Below, piece by piece: positions 12,519 through 19,852 of a DNA stretch of 24,352 bases. The DNA comes from an uncultured Ruthenibacterium sp. (GTDB taxonomy: Bacteria > Bacillota > Clostridia > Oscillospirales > Ruminococcaceae). The translations under genes and the position numbers were made by a program. Within the stretch, counting starts at the first letter, position 1, and each line of letters begins with the position of its first letter. The stretch lies in the NCBI GenBank assembly GCA_910587145.1, contig CAJUMH010000001.1, forward strand, positions 112,182 to 136,533, read 5' to 3'. The notes beneath the pieces are model-generated. The model was not told where the DNA came from. It was given only the letters and a program-made list of their open reading frames with translations, and did no database searches.

Positions 12519-15245
12519 ATGAGGATGAGGAAACGGAACGCATGTTTTTTGCTGCTGGCCGCGGCGGCGCTGGCTGTACTGCTGGCGGCCTGCGGCAACA
12601 GCGCCAGCATCCGGCTGGCGCGCACCGAGGGCTCGGTGTCCGTATGGGACGAAAAGGAGGCCGCGGTCACGCCCGCCGAGGATCTGGGCCTCTACGCGGG
12701 CTACCGCATGGCCACCGAGGCCTCCGGCTACAGCTGGCTCTCGCTGGACGAAAAGCGGCTGGCCAAATTGGACGAGCTCAGCGCCGTGGGCGTGGAGAGC
12801 GCCGGCAAAAAGCTGAAGCTCTCGCTCGAACGCGGCAGCCTGTTTTTTAACATTGAAAAGCCGCTGGACAAAAGCGAAACGCTCGAGATCAGCGCCTCGA
12901 ACATGATGGTGGGCATTCGGGGCACCTGCGGCTGGGTCTCCTTTTCCGGCGATCGGCTGCTGGTGCGGCTGTTGGAGGGCGCGGTGGAATGCACTGTCAC
13001 CCTGCCGGACGGCAGCACCGTCACCGAGACGGTGGCAGCCGGGCAGAAGGCCGCGCTGAGCCCGGACGGCACGATCACCGTTTCGGCGCTTTCCGATGGG
13101 GACGTTCCGGATTTTGTGCGCGTGGAGCTTGCCGGGAATGAGGCGCTGGAAGCGGCGCTCGGCGCCGTCGCGCTGCAGCGCCCGGTGCTGCTGGATCCTT
13201 CGCAGCTGCAGCAGACGCTGCAGGTAACGCCCGCCGCCGCGCCGTTTGCGGTGGCGCCCGATCTTTCCAATGTGATCAATCTGCAGGATTTTGAATATGA
13301 TCTTACGGACGAGGCCCGGCAGATGCTCGTGCAAAACGGCTTTGTCGTGCTGCAAAACGCCTGGGGCGGCTACGATGAGTTTTTCAGCATCTATGAAAGC
13401 AACCGCTACAGCCTCACCCCCAACTTTGTCACCACAGACGCCATGATGCATACATATCATCTGTATTTCAGCCGTCTGTTAAAGGGTGTGGAGCGCGATT
13501 TCTTTACAGGCGCGCTCACGGAAATGACGCGCACGCTGCAATCGGAAAGCGCCGCCCAGCTGGCCGCACTCTCCGGCACCGCCTGGGAAACTGCGGCCCG
13601 GCGCAACCTCGCGTTCTTCTCGGTGGCCGCGTCGCTGCTGGAGCCGGGCGCGGCCGTGCCCGCCGAGGTGCAGGGCCCTGTCGCGCAGGAGCTGGCGCTG
13701 ATCGGGGCGGCGCAGGGCATTGCCCCCTCGCCCGTGATGGGCCTGGACGGCGGGCCGGATCTGCTGATGGAAGATTACAGCCAGTATATTCCACGCGGAT
13801 ATTACGATACGGACGAAACGCTTTCCCGCTATTTCCGCGCAATGATGTGGTACGGCAGGCTGAACTTCCGTGCAAACGATGAAGACCAGAGCCGCAGCGC
13901 GCTGCTGATGACCCTTGCGCTGCGCACGAGCGCCGCCATGGAGCAGTGGGATCGGATCTATACGATCACCTCCTTCTTTGTGGGCACCAGCGACGACGCG
14001 GGCGTTTACGAATACGCGCCCCTCATCGAGCAGGCCTACGGCGGCCTGCCCAACGCCGCGCAGCTGCCCGCGCAGGAGGCGCAGTGGAACGCTTTTAAGG
14101 AATCGCTCGCGCAGCTGGCGATGCCCGCCATCAACTCCATTCCCATTCAGGAGGATCTCTCCGCCGAGGAGCGCGAACAGGCCGTAAAGGGCTTTTGCCT
14201 GATGGGCCAGCGCGCCGTGCTGGACGCGCAGATCTTCCAGCAGCTGGTGGATACCGCAGTGGCAGACCGCATGCTGCCCTCCGCGCTGGATGTTCCGGCG
14301 GCGCTGGGCAGCGGCGCCGCGCGCGAGATTCTGGCCGAGAGCGGCGCGGACAATTACCCGGGCTACGCGCAGAACATGCAGCAGCTGCAGGGCTACCTGG
14401 CCGACGCGCCCGCCGCGCTGTGGAGCGCCAGCCTGTACGGCGGCTGGCTGAACACGCTGCGCCCGCTGACCGAGGCCAAGGGCGAGGGCTGGCCGCAGTT
14501 TATGCAGAACGACGCATGGGCCGCCAAATCGCTGAACGCCTTCCTGGGCAGCTGGACAGAGCTCAAGCACGACACCGTGCTGTATTCCAAGCAGGTATAT
14601 GCCGAGATGGGCGGCGCAGGCGATCTGGAGCAAAAGGACGACCGCGGCTATGTGGAACCGGAGCCCGTGCTGTACGCGCGGCTTTCCGCGCTGGCCGCAG
14701 CCACGCGGGACGGCCTTGCCTCTTACGGCGTGCTGCGCGAGGCGGATGCCGACGCGCTCTCCCGCATGGTAGCGCTTGCCGACAGCCTGAAGGAGATCTC
14801 GGAAAAAGAGCTGTCCGGCACGCCGCGCACCGAAGAGGAATACGATCTCATCCGCGAGTTCGGCGGGTATTTAGAGCACTTCTGGTACGAGGTGATGCGC
14901 GGCGAGGTGAACGACGAATACATCAGCCTGCAGGAGCATCCCTCGGCGCTGGTGGTAGACGTTGCCACCGACCCGAACGGCGCGGTGCTGGAGGTGGCCA
15001 CAGGCGGCCCGGAGGAAATTTTGGTGATCGTCGAGATCGACGGCTCGCTGCGCATCGCCTCGGGCAGCGTATTCTCGTTCTATGAATTTACGCAGCCCCT
15101 CAGCGAACGCCTGACGGACGGCGACTGGTGGCGGATGATCGGCAAAAACTCGTGGGACGAAAACGGCAACTATGTGGACGCGCGGGTGGATGTGCCGCGC
15201 CCGGCGTGGGTGTCGCGCTTTGCCGCCGCGCCCATGTCCAGGTGA
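12519..15245 (+). CDS. FecR-like/DUF3160-like lipoprotein
   Basis: A 908-residue predicted lipoprotein: basic n-region, hydrophobic core, and lipobox LAAC with C25 for lipid attachment outside the membrane. Residues about 35-195 look like a FecR-type beta domain (RTEGSVSVWDEKE, SNMMVGIRGTCGWVSF, LLEGAVECTV, VAAGQKAALSPDGT). A Pro/Ala linker follows. Residues about 255-880 resemble DUF3160: FVTTDAMMHTYHLYFSRLLKGVE with H311 and H314, LGSWTELKHDTVLYSKQVYAE with H684, HFWYEVM, then a beta-rich end (VVDVATDPNGAVLEVATGG, FYEFTQPLSERLTDGDWW). The conserved histidines could bind metal, but the domain has no known activity. AGAAAGGA precedes two candidate ATGs (12519, 4 nt; 12525, 10 nt). The stop overlaps the GTG of the next gene by 4 nt, so the two are translationally coupled. 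FecR here has no sigma factor or TonB partner nearby, so it is not the classical iron system. Confidence 0.88.
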   Translation: MRMRKRNACFLLLAAAALAVLLAACGNSASIRLARTEGSVSVWDEKEAAVTPAEDLGLYAGYRMATEASGYSWLSLDEKRLAKLDELSAVGVESAGKKLKLSLERGSLFFNIEKPLDKSETLEISASNMMVGIRGTCGWVSFSGDRLLVRLLEGAVECTVTLPDGSTVTETVAAGQKAALSPDGTITVSALSDGDVPDFVRVELAGNEALEAALGAVALQRPVLLDPSQLQQTLQVTPAAAPFAVAPDLSNVINLQDFEYDLTDEARQMLVQNGFVVLQNAWGGYDEFFSIYESNRYSLTPNFVTTDAMMHTYHLYFSRLLKGVERDFFTGALTEMTRTLQSESAAQLAALSGTAWETAARRNLAFFSVAASLLEPGAAVPAEVQGPVAQELALIGAAQGIAPSPVMGLDGGPDLLMEDYSQYIPRGYYDTDETLSRYFRAMMWYGRLNFRANDEDQSRSALLMTLALRTSAAMEQWDRIYTITSFFVGTSDDAGVYEYAPLIEQAYGGLPNAAQLPAQEAQWNAFKESLAQLAMPAINSIPIQEDLSAEEREQAVKGFCLMGQRAVLDAQIFQQLVDTAVADRMLPSALDVPAALGSGAAREILAESGADNYPGYAQNMQQLQGYLADAPAALWSASLYGGWLNTLRPLTEAKGEGWPQFMQNDAWAAKSLNAFLGSWTELKHDTVLYSKQVYAEMGGAGDLEQKDDRGYVEPEPVLYARLSALAAATRDGLASYGVLREADADALSRMVALADSLKEISEKELSGTPRTEEEYDLIREFGGYLEHFWYEVMRGEVNDEYISLQEHPSALVVDVATDPNGAVLEVATGGPEEILVIVEIDGSLRIASGSVFSFYEFTQPLSERLTDGDWWRMIGKNSWDENGNYVDARVDVPRPAWVSRFAAAPMSR

Positions 15246-15814
15246 GGCGTGCGCGGCGGCGCGCCCTGCCCTGGCTGGCCGTTGCCGCGCTTTTGGCGGC
15301 CCTTGGGTTTTTTTGGGTACAAAGCGGCGGCCTTGTGCCGGATTGGTGGCGCGAGGGCGTACAGAGCCTGGATCTGACGGGTGACGGCGCGCCGGAAACC
15401 CTCATGCTGCGCCGCCGGGCGCTGACGGTGACGGACGCGGCGGGCCGCGTGCTGTGGGAAACCGAGCGCGGCTGGCTGGCGCAGGACGCGCTGGCCGCGG
15501 ATATTGACGGCGACGGCGCGCCCGAGCTGCTGGCGCTGGTGTGGAAGCGCGGCAGCTACGGCCCGGCGCGCCCGTTTTGGGTGGAGCGCGACGAAACAGG
15601 CTTTTCCCAGCATATTTTCATCTACCGCTGGGACGAAGCGCAGCAAAAATTCCGCCCGCTGTGGATGGCCTCCGCACTGCACCCGCGCGTAAAAAGCTGG
15701 GCCCTTTCGGAAAACAGCGTGCTCGCCATCGAAACCGAGACGGGCGAGGCCACCCGCTGGGCCTGGCGGGGCTGGGGCCTTTCGCGCATCGACGCTCCCC
15801 CGCGGCCGATGTAA
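15242..15814 (+). CDS. Small membrane-anchored protein with DxDGDG (VCBS/FG-GAP-like) loops
   Basis: A 190-residue protein starting at a GTG whose last two bases are shared with the TGA of the preceding lipoprotein gene (GTGA overlap), so it is probably translated by coupling; no ribosome site is evident. An Arg-rich start (MRRARRR) and a hydrophobic segment (about 9-25, LPWLAVAALLAALGFFWV) suggest one membrane anchor with the rest outside. Two loops resemble calcium-binding repeats of integrin/VCBS type: DLTGDGAPE (about 44-52) and DIDGDGAPELLAL (about 88-100). A Trp-rich C-terminal half contains IYRWDEAQQKFRPLW. The family is not one I can name. The coupling implies a joint job with the FecR/DUF3160 lipoprotein at the cell surface. 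Longer upstream readings in the same frame are rejected because they run inside the lipoprotein gene. Confidence 0.75.
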   Translation: MRRARRRALPWLAVAALLAALGFFWVQSGGLVPDWWREGVQSLDLTGDGAPETLMLRRRALTVTDAAGRVLWETERGWLAQDALAADIDGDGAPELLALVWKRGSYGPARPFWVERDETGFSQHIFIYRWDEAQQKFRPLWMASALHPRVKSWALSENSVLAIETETGEATRWAWRGWGLSRIDAPPRPM

Positions 15815-15863
15815 CGCCTGCGAATTTTCAAAGCGCACAGCATCCTCCCAACGCATTCCTATA

Positions 15864-15909
15864 GGGCTCCAAAGCCGGCCGACGACCTGAGCGGCCGGCC
15901 CCGGAGCCC
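15864..15909 (+). terminator. Large double-stem hairpin after the lipoprotein pair
   Basis: GGGCTCC (15864-15870) pairs with GGAGCCC (15903-15909). Inside it GCCGGCCG (15874-15881) pairs with CGGCCGGC (15892-15899), the two stems separated by a 3x3 internal loop. TTCGGCTTTCCTT follows, a broken U-run. It lies 50 nt past the stop codon and is probably a terminator, though the U-run is weak. Confidence 0.5.
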
Positions 15910-15960
15910 TTCGGCTTTCCTTGGAGCCCTTCGGCTTTCCTTGGAGCCCTTCGGCTTTCC
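15901..15960. repeat. Three 20-bp tandem repeats
   Basis: The unit TTGGAGCCCTTCGGCTTTCC occurs at 15901-15920 (starting CC instead of TT), 15921-15940 and 15941-15960, the last two identical. Each unit holds a mini-hairpin AGCC-CTTC-GGCT followed by TT, and each carries a GGAGCCC that could serve as the 3' arm for the large upstream hairpin. Confidence 0.9.
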
Positions 15961-16022
15961 CCCGCCCTCCGGCGGCCTTTGGAATATTTTTTGAAAAATC
16001 CTGTTTTTTCTTCCCGGAAACC

Positions 16023-16051
16023 TTTTTTTGTGGGAGGCTTTATGCTATATT
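16023..16051 (+). promoter_or_regulatory. Candidate extended -10 promoter of cca
   Basis: TATATT (16046-16051) is preceded by TGC, forming an extended -10. At 17 nt upstream there is only TTTTTT (16023-16028), a weak -35. It lies 45 nt before the cca start codon. Confidence 0.5.
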
Positions 16052-16095
16052 AAAAAGAGATATGCTGCAGCGTTTGAAGAAAGGGGGCGGAGGGC

Positions 16096-17382
16096 ATGGA
16101 AGTCGATATCCTGCTGCCGCGGCCGGTGCACGGCATTCTTGCAGCGCTGCGGCAGCAGGGCCATGCGGCGTATGCCGTGGGCGGCTGTGTGCGGGACAGT
16201 CTGCTTGGCCGGCCGCCCTGCGATTGGGATGTGTGCACCTCTGCCCGCCCCGGCGAAATTCAGGCCGCGTTCCCCGGCAAATGCCTGTCCTCACCCGGCG
16301 TGCGGCACGGCACCATCACCGTTCTTTTGGAACACACGCCCTATGAGGTAACCACCTTCCGCACCGACGGCGCGTATTCCGACCACCGCCATCCGGACGG
16401 CGTGCGCTTTGTGCGCAGCGTATCGCAGGATCTTTCGCGCCGCGATTTTACCGTAAACGCGATGGCCTACTCCCCCGCTGCCGGCCTGGTGGATCCGTTC
16501 GACGGCGCGCGGGATCTGGACGCAAAACGCCTGCGCTGCGTGGGCGACCCCGCGCGGCGCTTTGCGGAGGACGCTCTGCGCATTTTGCGTATGATGCGCT
16601 TTGCCGCCTGTCTGGGGTTTTCCATCGAGCCGCGCACCGAGGCCGCCGCGCTGCGGCAGTGCGGTGTGCTGGCGCAGCTTTCGGCAGAGCGCTGCCGCGA
16701 CGAATTTTGCAAAATGCTGGCAGGCCGCTGGGCGCCGCGGGTGCTGCACGGGCAGCGCGCGCTGTTCGTTCCGCTGCTGCCCAGCGCCGCGCAAAGCTCC
16801 GAGCGCGCGTGGGAGGAGGCCGTCTGCGCCATTGCCGCCGCACCGGGCGAGCTCTGCGTTCGGCTGGGCATTTTGTGCCGCGTGGTATCGCCCGCGCAGC
16901 TGGCGCCCCTGTGCCCGGACGCAAAAACGGCACAGACGGCCGCGCTTTTGGCCGAATACGCCGATGCGCCGCTGCACGCGCTGCCCTCGACGGCGCGGCG
17001 CTGGCTGCACCGCCTTGGCGCCGAAACGCTGCAGCGCCTTGTCTGCCTGCAGGCGGCCTTTGCCGCCGCGCGCGGCGACAGGGCAAAGCAAACAGAACTT
17101 GCAGAGTTTGCCGAGCATCTGCGCCGCGCGGTGGAAGGCAGTGCGTGCTATACGCGCGCGCAGCTTGCGGTAAACGGCGCCGACGCGCTGCGGGCGGGCA
17201 TTCCCGAAGGCGCTGCGGTGGGCGAAGCGCTCGAGGCGCTGCTCGAGCGTGTCATCGACGGCACGCTGCCCAACGAGCGCGGCGTGCTGCTGGAACAGCT
17301 GGCCGCGTGGCGCACAGACGCCGCCTGCGAGCAGTGCAGCTTTTGTGCGCAGCTGCCGGACGCGCAGGCCCCGGCTCTTTGA
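16096..17382 (+). CDS. cca: CCA tRNA nucleotidyltransferase (class II)
   Basis: A 428-residue enzyme of the poly(A) polymerase/CCA-adding family that builds or repairs the 3' CCA end of tRNAs in the cytoplasm using CTP and ATP. Class II motifs are in order: AVGGCVRDSLLGRPPCDWDV with G29-G30 and metal-binding D43 and D45, HGTITVLL, RRDFTVNAMA (115-124), DPFDGARDL (133-141) and EDALRILRMMRFAA (158-171, template-like nucleotide-recognition helix). The neck, body and tail helices follow. No HD phosphohydrolase domain is obvious. The extreme C-terminus carries C411-x2-C414-x2-C417, unusual for the family. GGAGGG abuts the ATG at 16096, and AAGGGGG lies 8 nt upstream. Whether it adds all of CCA or only part of it cannot be decided here. 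Confidence 0.93.
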   Translation: MEVDILLPRPVHGILAALRQQGHAAYAVGGCVRDSLLGRPPCDWDVCTSARPGEIQAAFPGKCLSSPGVRHGTITVLLEHTPYEVTTFRTDGAYSDHRHPDGVRFVRSVSQDLSRRDFTVNAMAYSPAAGLVDPFDGARDLDAKRLRCVGDPARRFAEDALRILRMMRFAACLGFSIEPRTEAAALRQCGVLAQLSAERCRDEFCKMLAGRWAPRVLHGQRALFVPLLPSAAQSSERAWEEAVCAIAAAPGELCVRLGILCRVVSPAQLAPLCPDAKTAQTAALLAEYADAPLHALPSTARRWLHRLGAETLQRLVCLQAAFAAARGDRAKQTELAEFAEHLRRAVEGSACYTRAQLAVNGADALRAGIPEGAAVGEALEALLERVIDGTLPNERGVLLEQLAAWRTDAACEQCSFCAQLPDAQAPAL

Positions 17383-17502
17383 CCGAAATGCCTGCCCGCG
17401 TGAAGCGGCAGCCCGCGCCGGCTCGTTTTATCCATAATGACATCCATCCCCTTACGGGCGCTCCATAAGAAAAAGCAGGTTTTCAAACGCTTTGTTTTCT
17501 GA

Positions 17503-17533
17503 TCCCGCCGCCCTTCTCCGCGGGGCCTTTTTT
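17503..17533 (+). terminator. Intrinsic terminator after cca
   Basis: TCCCGC (17503-17508) pairs with GCGGGG (17520-17525, one G-U pair) around an 11-nt loop, followed by CC and TTTTTT. It is 120 nt past the cca stop; the intervening 17383-17500 shows no other convincing signal. A possible -10 (TATATT, 17553-17558) for ispDF follows, but without a good -35. Confidence 0.55.
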
Positions 17534-17589
17534 GGGAAAGCGGATCTCAGGATATATTTTCCACATTTTTTTAGAAGGGAGCGGCGCCG

Positions 17590-18753
17590 ATGCTGCACAA
17601 CAAAACCGTGGCCGCCGTGATCGTGGCGGCGGGCGCGTCGCGTCGGATGGGCTTTGATAAGCTCGCCTGCAGGCTTGAGGGGGGCACGGTGCTGGAATGC
17701 AGCGTGCGCGCGTTTGATACGCACCCGATGATCGACGAGCTGATTCTTGTTGCCGGGGAAAACACGGCCCCGGCCGAAGCAGCCGCCGCAGGCTGCGCCA
17801 AGCCCGTACAGCTCGTGCGCGGCGGGGCAACGCGCATGCAGAGCGTATGCGCCGGCCTTGCCGCCGTGCACAGCGAATATGTTGCCGTGCACGACGCCGC
17901 CCGGCCGTTCGTCTCGGCGCAGGTAATCTGTGCCGCGCTCGAGGCCGCCTGCGAGACGGGCGCCGCCGCGCCGGCCGTGCCGGTAAAGGATACCGTAAAG
18001 CGCGCAAAAAACGGCATAGTCGCAGAAACGCCGCCGCGCGCGGCACTGTTCTGCGTGCAGACGCCGCAGTGCTTTCGCACCGCGCTGTATCGGGAGCTGC
18101 TGGCCCGCGGCGTGCCGGACGACGTTACGGACGACTGCTCGGTGTTTGAACGCGCGGGCGTTCCCGTGCGGCTCACGCAGGGCGATTACGCCAACCGCAA
18201 GATCACTACGCGCGAGGATCTGCCCGCGCCGCAAAAGGAGGAACACGCCATGCGCATCGGGCACGGCTACGACGTGCACCGGCTTGTGCCGGGGCGCGCG
18301 CTGGTTTTGGGCGGCGTTACGATCCCGTATGAAAAGGGGCTGCTCGGCCATTCGGACGCCGATGTGCTGACGCACGCCGTGATGGACGCGCTGCTGGGCG
18401 CGGCGGCGCTGGGCGATATCGGAAAGCTGTTCCCCGATACCGACCCCGCCTATGCGGGCGCAAGCAGCATCGGGCTGCTGCGCGAGGTGCGCCGCATCCT
18501 TGCGCAAAGCGGCCGGACGGTGAGCAGCCTCGACGTGACGGTGCTGTGCCAGGCCCCGAAGCTTGCGCCGCACATCGCCGCCATGCGCGAAAACCTGGCG
18601 GCCGCGCTGGAAATTCCCGCCGCAGACGTATCGGTGAAGGCCACCACCGAGGAACGGCTGGGCTTTACCGGAAGCGGCGAGGGCATCGCCGCCCACTGCG
18701 TCTGTCTGCTGCGCGGCGGCGCGCATTCCGGCGGCCATGGGTACAACCCCTAA
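17590..18753 (+). CDS. ispDF: Fused IspD-IspF of the MEP isoprenoid pathway
   Basis: A 387-residue bifunctional enzyme. Residues 1 to about 215 are IspD (4-diphosphocytidyl-2-C-methyl-D-erythritol synthase, MEP plus CTP): AAVIVAAGASRRMGFDKL (8-25) binds CTP, and VHDAARPFV (100-108) and DDVTDDCSVFE (177-187) are typical. Residues 221-387 are IspF (2-C-methyl-D-erythritol 2,4-cyclodiphosphate synthase): MRIGHGYDVHRL gives metal ligands D228 and H230, LLGHSDADVLTHA gives H254, and DIGKLFPDTD and VSVKATTEERLGFTG complete the fold. The two enzymes act at non-consecutive steps, with IspE between them. The junction EEHA-M221 is unusually short, and the DNA there retains a near-ideal ribosome site, so free IspF (167 residues) may also be made. 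AGAAGGGAG lies 8 nt before the ATG at 17590. Fused IspDF is best known from alpha- and epsilon-proteobacteria, but annotated fusions also occur in clostridia. Confidence 0.95.
   Translation: MLHNKTVAAVIVAAGASRRMGFDKLACRLEGGTVLECSVRAFDTHPMIDELILVAGENTAPAEAAAAGCAKPVQLVRGGATRMQSVCAGLAAVHSEYVAVHDAARPFVSAQVICAALEAACETGAAAPAVPVKDTVKRAKNGIVAETPPRAALFCVQTPQCFRTALYRELLARGVPDDVTDDCSVFERAGVPVRLTQGDYANRKITTREDLPAPQKEEHAMRIGHGYDVHRLVPGRALVLGGVTIPYEKGLLGHSDADVLTHAVMDALLGAAALGDIGKLFPDTDPAYAGASSIGLLREVRRILAQSGRTVSSLDVTVLCQAPKLAPHIAAMRENLAAALEIPAADVSVKATTEERLGFTGSGEGIAAHCVCLLRGGAHSGGHGYNP
18236..18252 (+). promoter_or_regulatory. Internal ribosome binding site and ATG for the IspF half
   Basis: AGGAGG (18236-18241, within AAAAGGAGG) lies exactly 8 nt before the in-frame ATG at 18250-18252, which is residue 221 of the fused protein and the natural first residue of IspF (MRIGHGYDVH). 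This is a better site than most real starts in the window and should allow separate translation of IspF. Confidence 0.75.
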
Positions 18754-18793
18754 AATTTATCAAAAAGCAAAACGGATTTTGTCATATCTGATG

Positions 18794-18844
18794 AAATTCC
18801 GGCCGCGGCGCGCGGGGAACCGCCTCCCGCCGAAATTTTCTTTT
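18794..18844 (+). terminator. Probable terminator after ispDF
   Basis: AAATT-C-CGG (18794-18802) pairs with CCG-A-AATTT (18830-18838), with one internal mismatch and a GC-rich loop able to fold further, followed by TCTTTT. It is 40 nt past the stop codon and its end touches the cdaA -35. Confidence 0.45.
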
Positions 18845-18870
18845 GCGCGGCACGGGAAGTGTGGTATACT
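18842..18870 (+). promoter_or_regulatory. Extended -10 promoter of the cdaA cluster
   Basis: TATACT (18865-18870) is preceded by TGG (extended -10), with TTTGCG (18842-18847) at 17-nt spacing, or TTGCGC at 16. The block CGGGAAGTGTGGTATACTGG matches the ilvD promoter at 17 of 20 positions. The leader is about 95 nt and holds a possible CCCTGT/ACAGGG hairpin. Confidence 0.72.
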
Positions 18871-18970
18871 GGTATTATATCTCTTTCCCCCTGTCTTTGC
18901 CCGGGCGCCGAAACAGGGCGAGGCATGGGCACCATCCCCAAACGCGGGGCGCGAAACGGAGGGCAAACGC

Positions 18971-19852
18971 ATGGTGGATCAACTGCAGTCCATCTGGTAC
19001 AACTTTATCCTGAAGGTTCGGGGGAATTTTGATCCTCTCGTAGACATTCTGGATATTTTGATCGTAACCTTTCTGATTTATGAAGTGATCGCACTGATGC
19101 GCCAGACGCATGCCGTCCAGCTGGCGAAGGGTATTCTGATGATTCTGGCGGCATACGCCGTGGCCAGCATGGTGGGCCTGCGCACGCTGGCATGGATCAT
19201 CAACAGCGTCATGAATTTTGGCATCATCGCGCTGGTGGTGATGTTCCAGCCGGAACTGCGCCGCGCGCTGGAGCAGGTGGGCAGTACCAATCTGTTTGGC
19301 ATTCGTCTGTTTAAGGGCAAGGCCGACCCCAAAGACCTGCGCGCGCAATGGCAAAACGCCATTGTGGCCGTATGCGATTCCGCCGAGCGCATGGCCGATT
19401 CCCGCACGGGCGCGCTGATGGTGCTGGAACGCCGCACAAACCTCTCGGAGATCTTAAAAACAGGCACGGTGCTCAACGCCGATATCACGCCCGAAATGCT
19501 GGGCACGATCTTCTATGAGGGCACGCCGCTGCACGACGGCGCGGTGGTGGTGCGCGACGGGCGCATTGAGGCGGCCGGCTGCGTGCTGCCGCTCTCGAAC
19601 AATCTGGAGATCGGCAAGGATATGGGCACGCGCCACCGCGCCGCGCTGGGCCTGAGCGAGAATTCCGATGCGGTAATCGTCGTTGTGAGCGAGGAGACGG
19701 GCATTATCTCGCTTGCGAAGAACGGCGTGCTCATTCGCCGGCTGGACCGGCAGAATCTGTTCAATATGCTGGAGGGCGATGTGGTGCCGCCCGCCGTGGA
19801 AGAAAAAAACCGCCCGTTCTGGAGGAGAAAGCATGAAAAACAGCACGAGTAA
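18971..19852 (+). CDS. cdaA: Diadenylate cyclase CdaA (c-di-AMP synthase)
   Basis: A 293-residue membrane enzyme that makes c-di-AMP from two ATP, an essential messenger for potassium and osmotic balance and wall homeostasis in Firmicutes. Three N-terminal membrane helices (about 22-43, 50-70 and 74-92) precede the FQPELRRALEQVG linker. The DisA_N catalytic domain (about 120-265) has DGA at 189-191 (LHDGAVVV) and RHR at 221-223 (MGTRHRAALGLSE), both intact. The C-terminus is short and basic. GGAGG lies 8 nt before the ATG at 18971; in-frame readings starting further upstream precede the promoter and are rejected. Its end overlaps the start of cdaR by 20 nt. Confidence 0.97.
   Translation: MVDQLQSIWYNFILKVRGNFDPLVDILDILIVTFLIYEVIALMRQTHAVQLAKGILMILAAYAVASMVGLRTLAWIINSVMNFGIIALVVMFQPELRRALEQVGSTNLFGIRLFKGKADPKDLRAQWQNAIVAVCDSAERMADSRTGALMVLERRTNLSEILKTGTVLNADITPEMLGTIFYEGTPLHDGAVVVRDGRIEAAGCVLPLSNNLEIGKDMGTRHRAALGLSENSDAVIVVVSEETGIISLAKNGVLIRRLDRQNLFNMLEGDVVPPAVEEKNRPFWRRKHEKQHE

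Noticed and set aside
12519..13110. Classical FecIR/FecA iron-signalling system
   Set aside because: Only the FecR-like domain is present; there is no sigma factor or TonB receptor, and the lipoprotein fits a Gram-positive surface.
11130..13460. A 776-codon minus-strand frame across three plus-strand genes
   Set aside because: It crosses gene boundaries and intergenic hairpins and has no motifs. It is a GC-rich artefact, as are the long frames at 543-2468 (+) and 13479-14633 (-).
18737..18970. Upstream start of cdaA within the ispDF end
   Set aside because: The frame is open, but it passes through the terminator and promoter region. The ATG at 18971 has GGAGG at 8 nt and gives the normal CdaA N-terminus.
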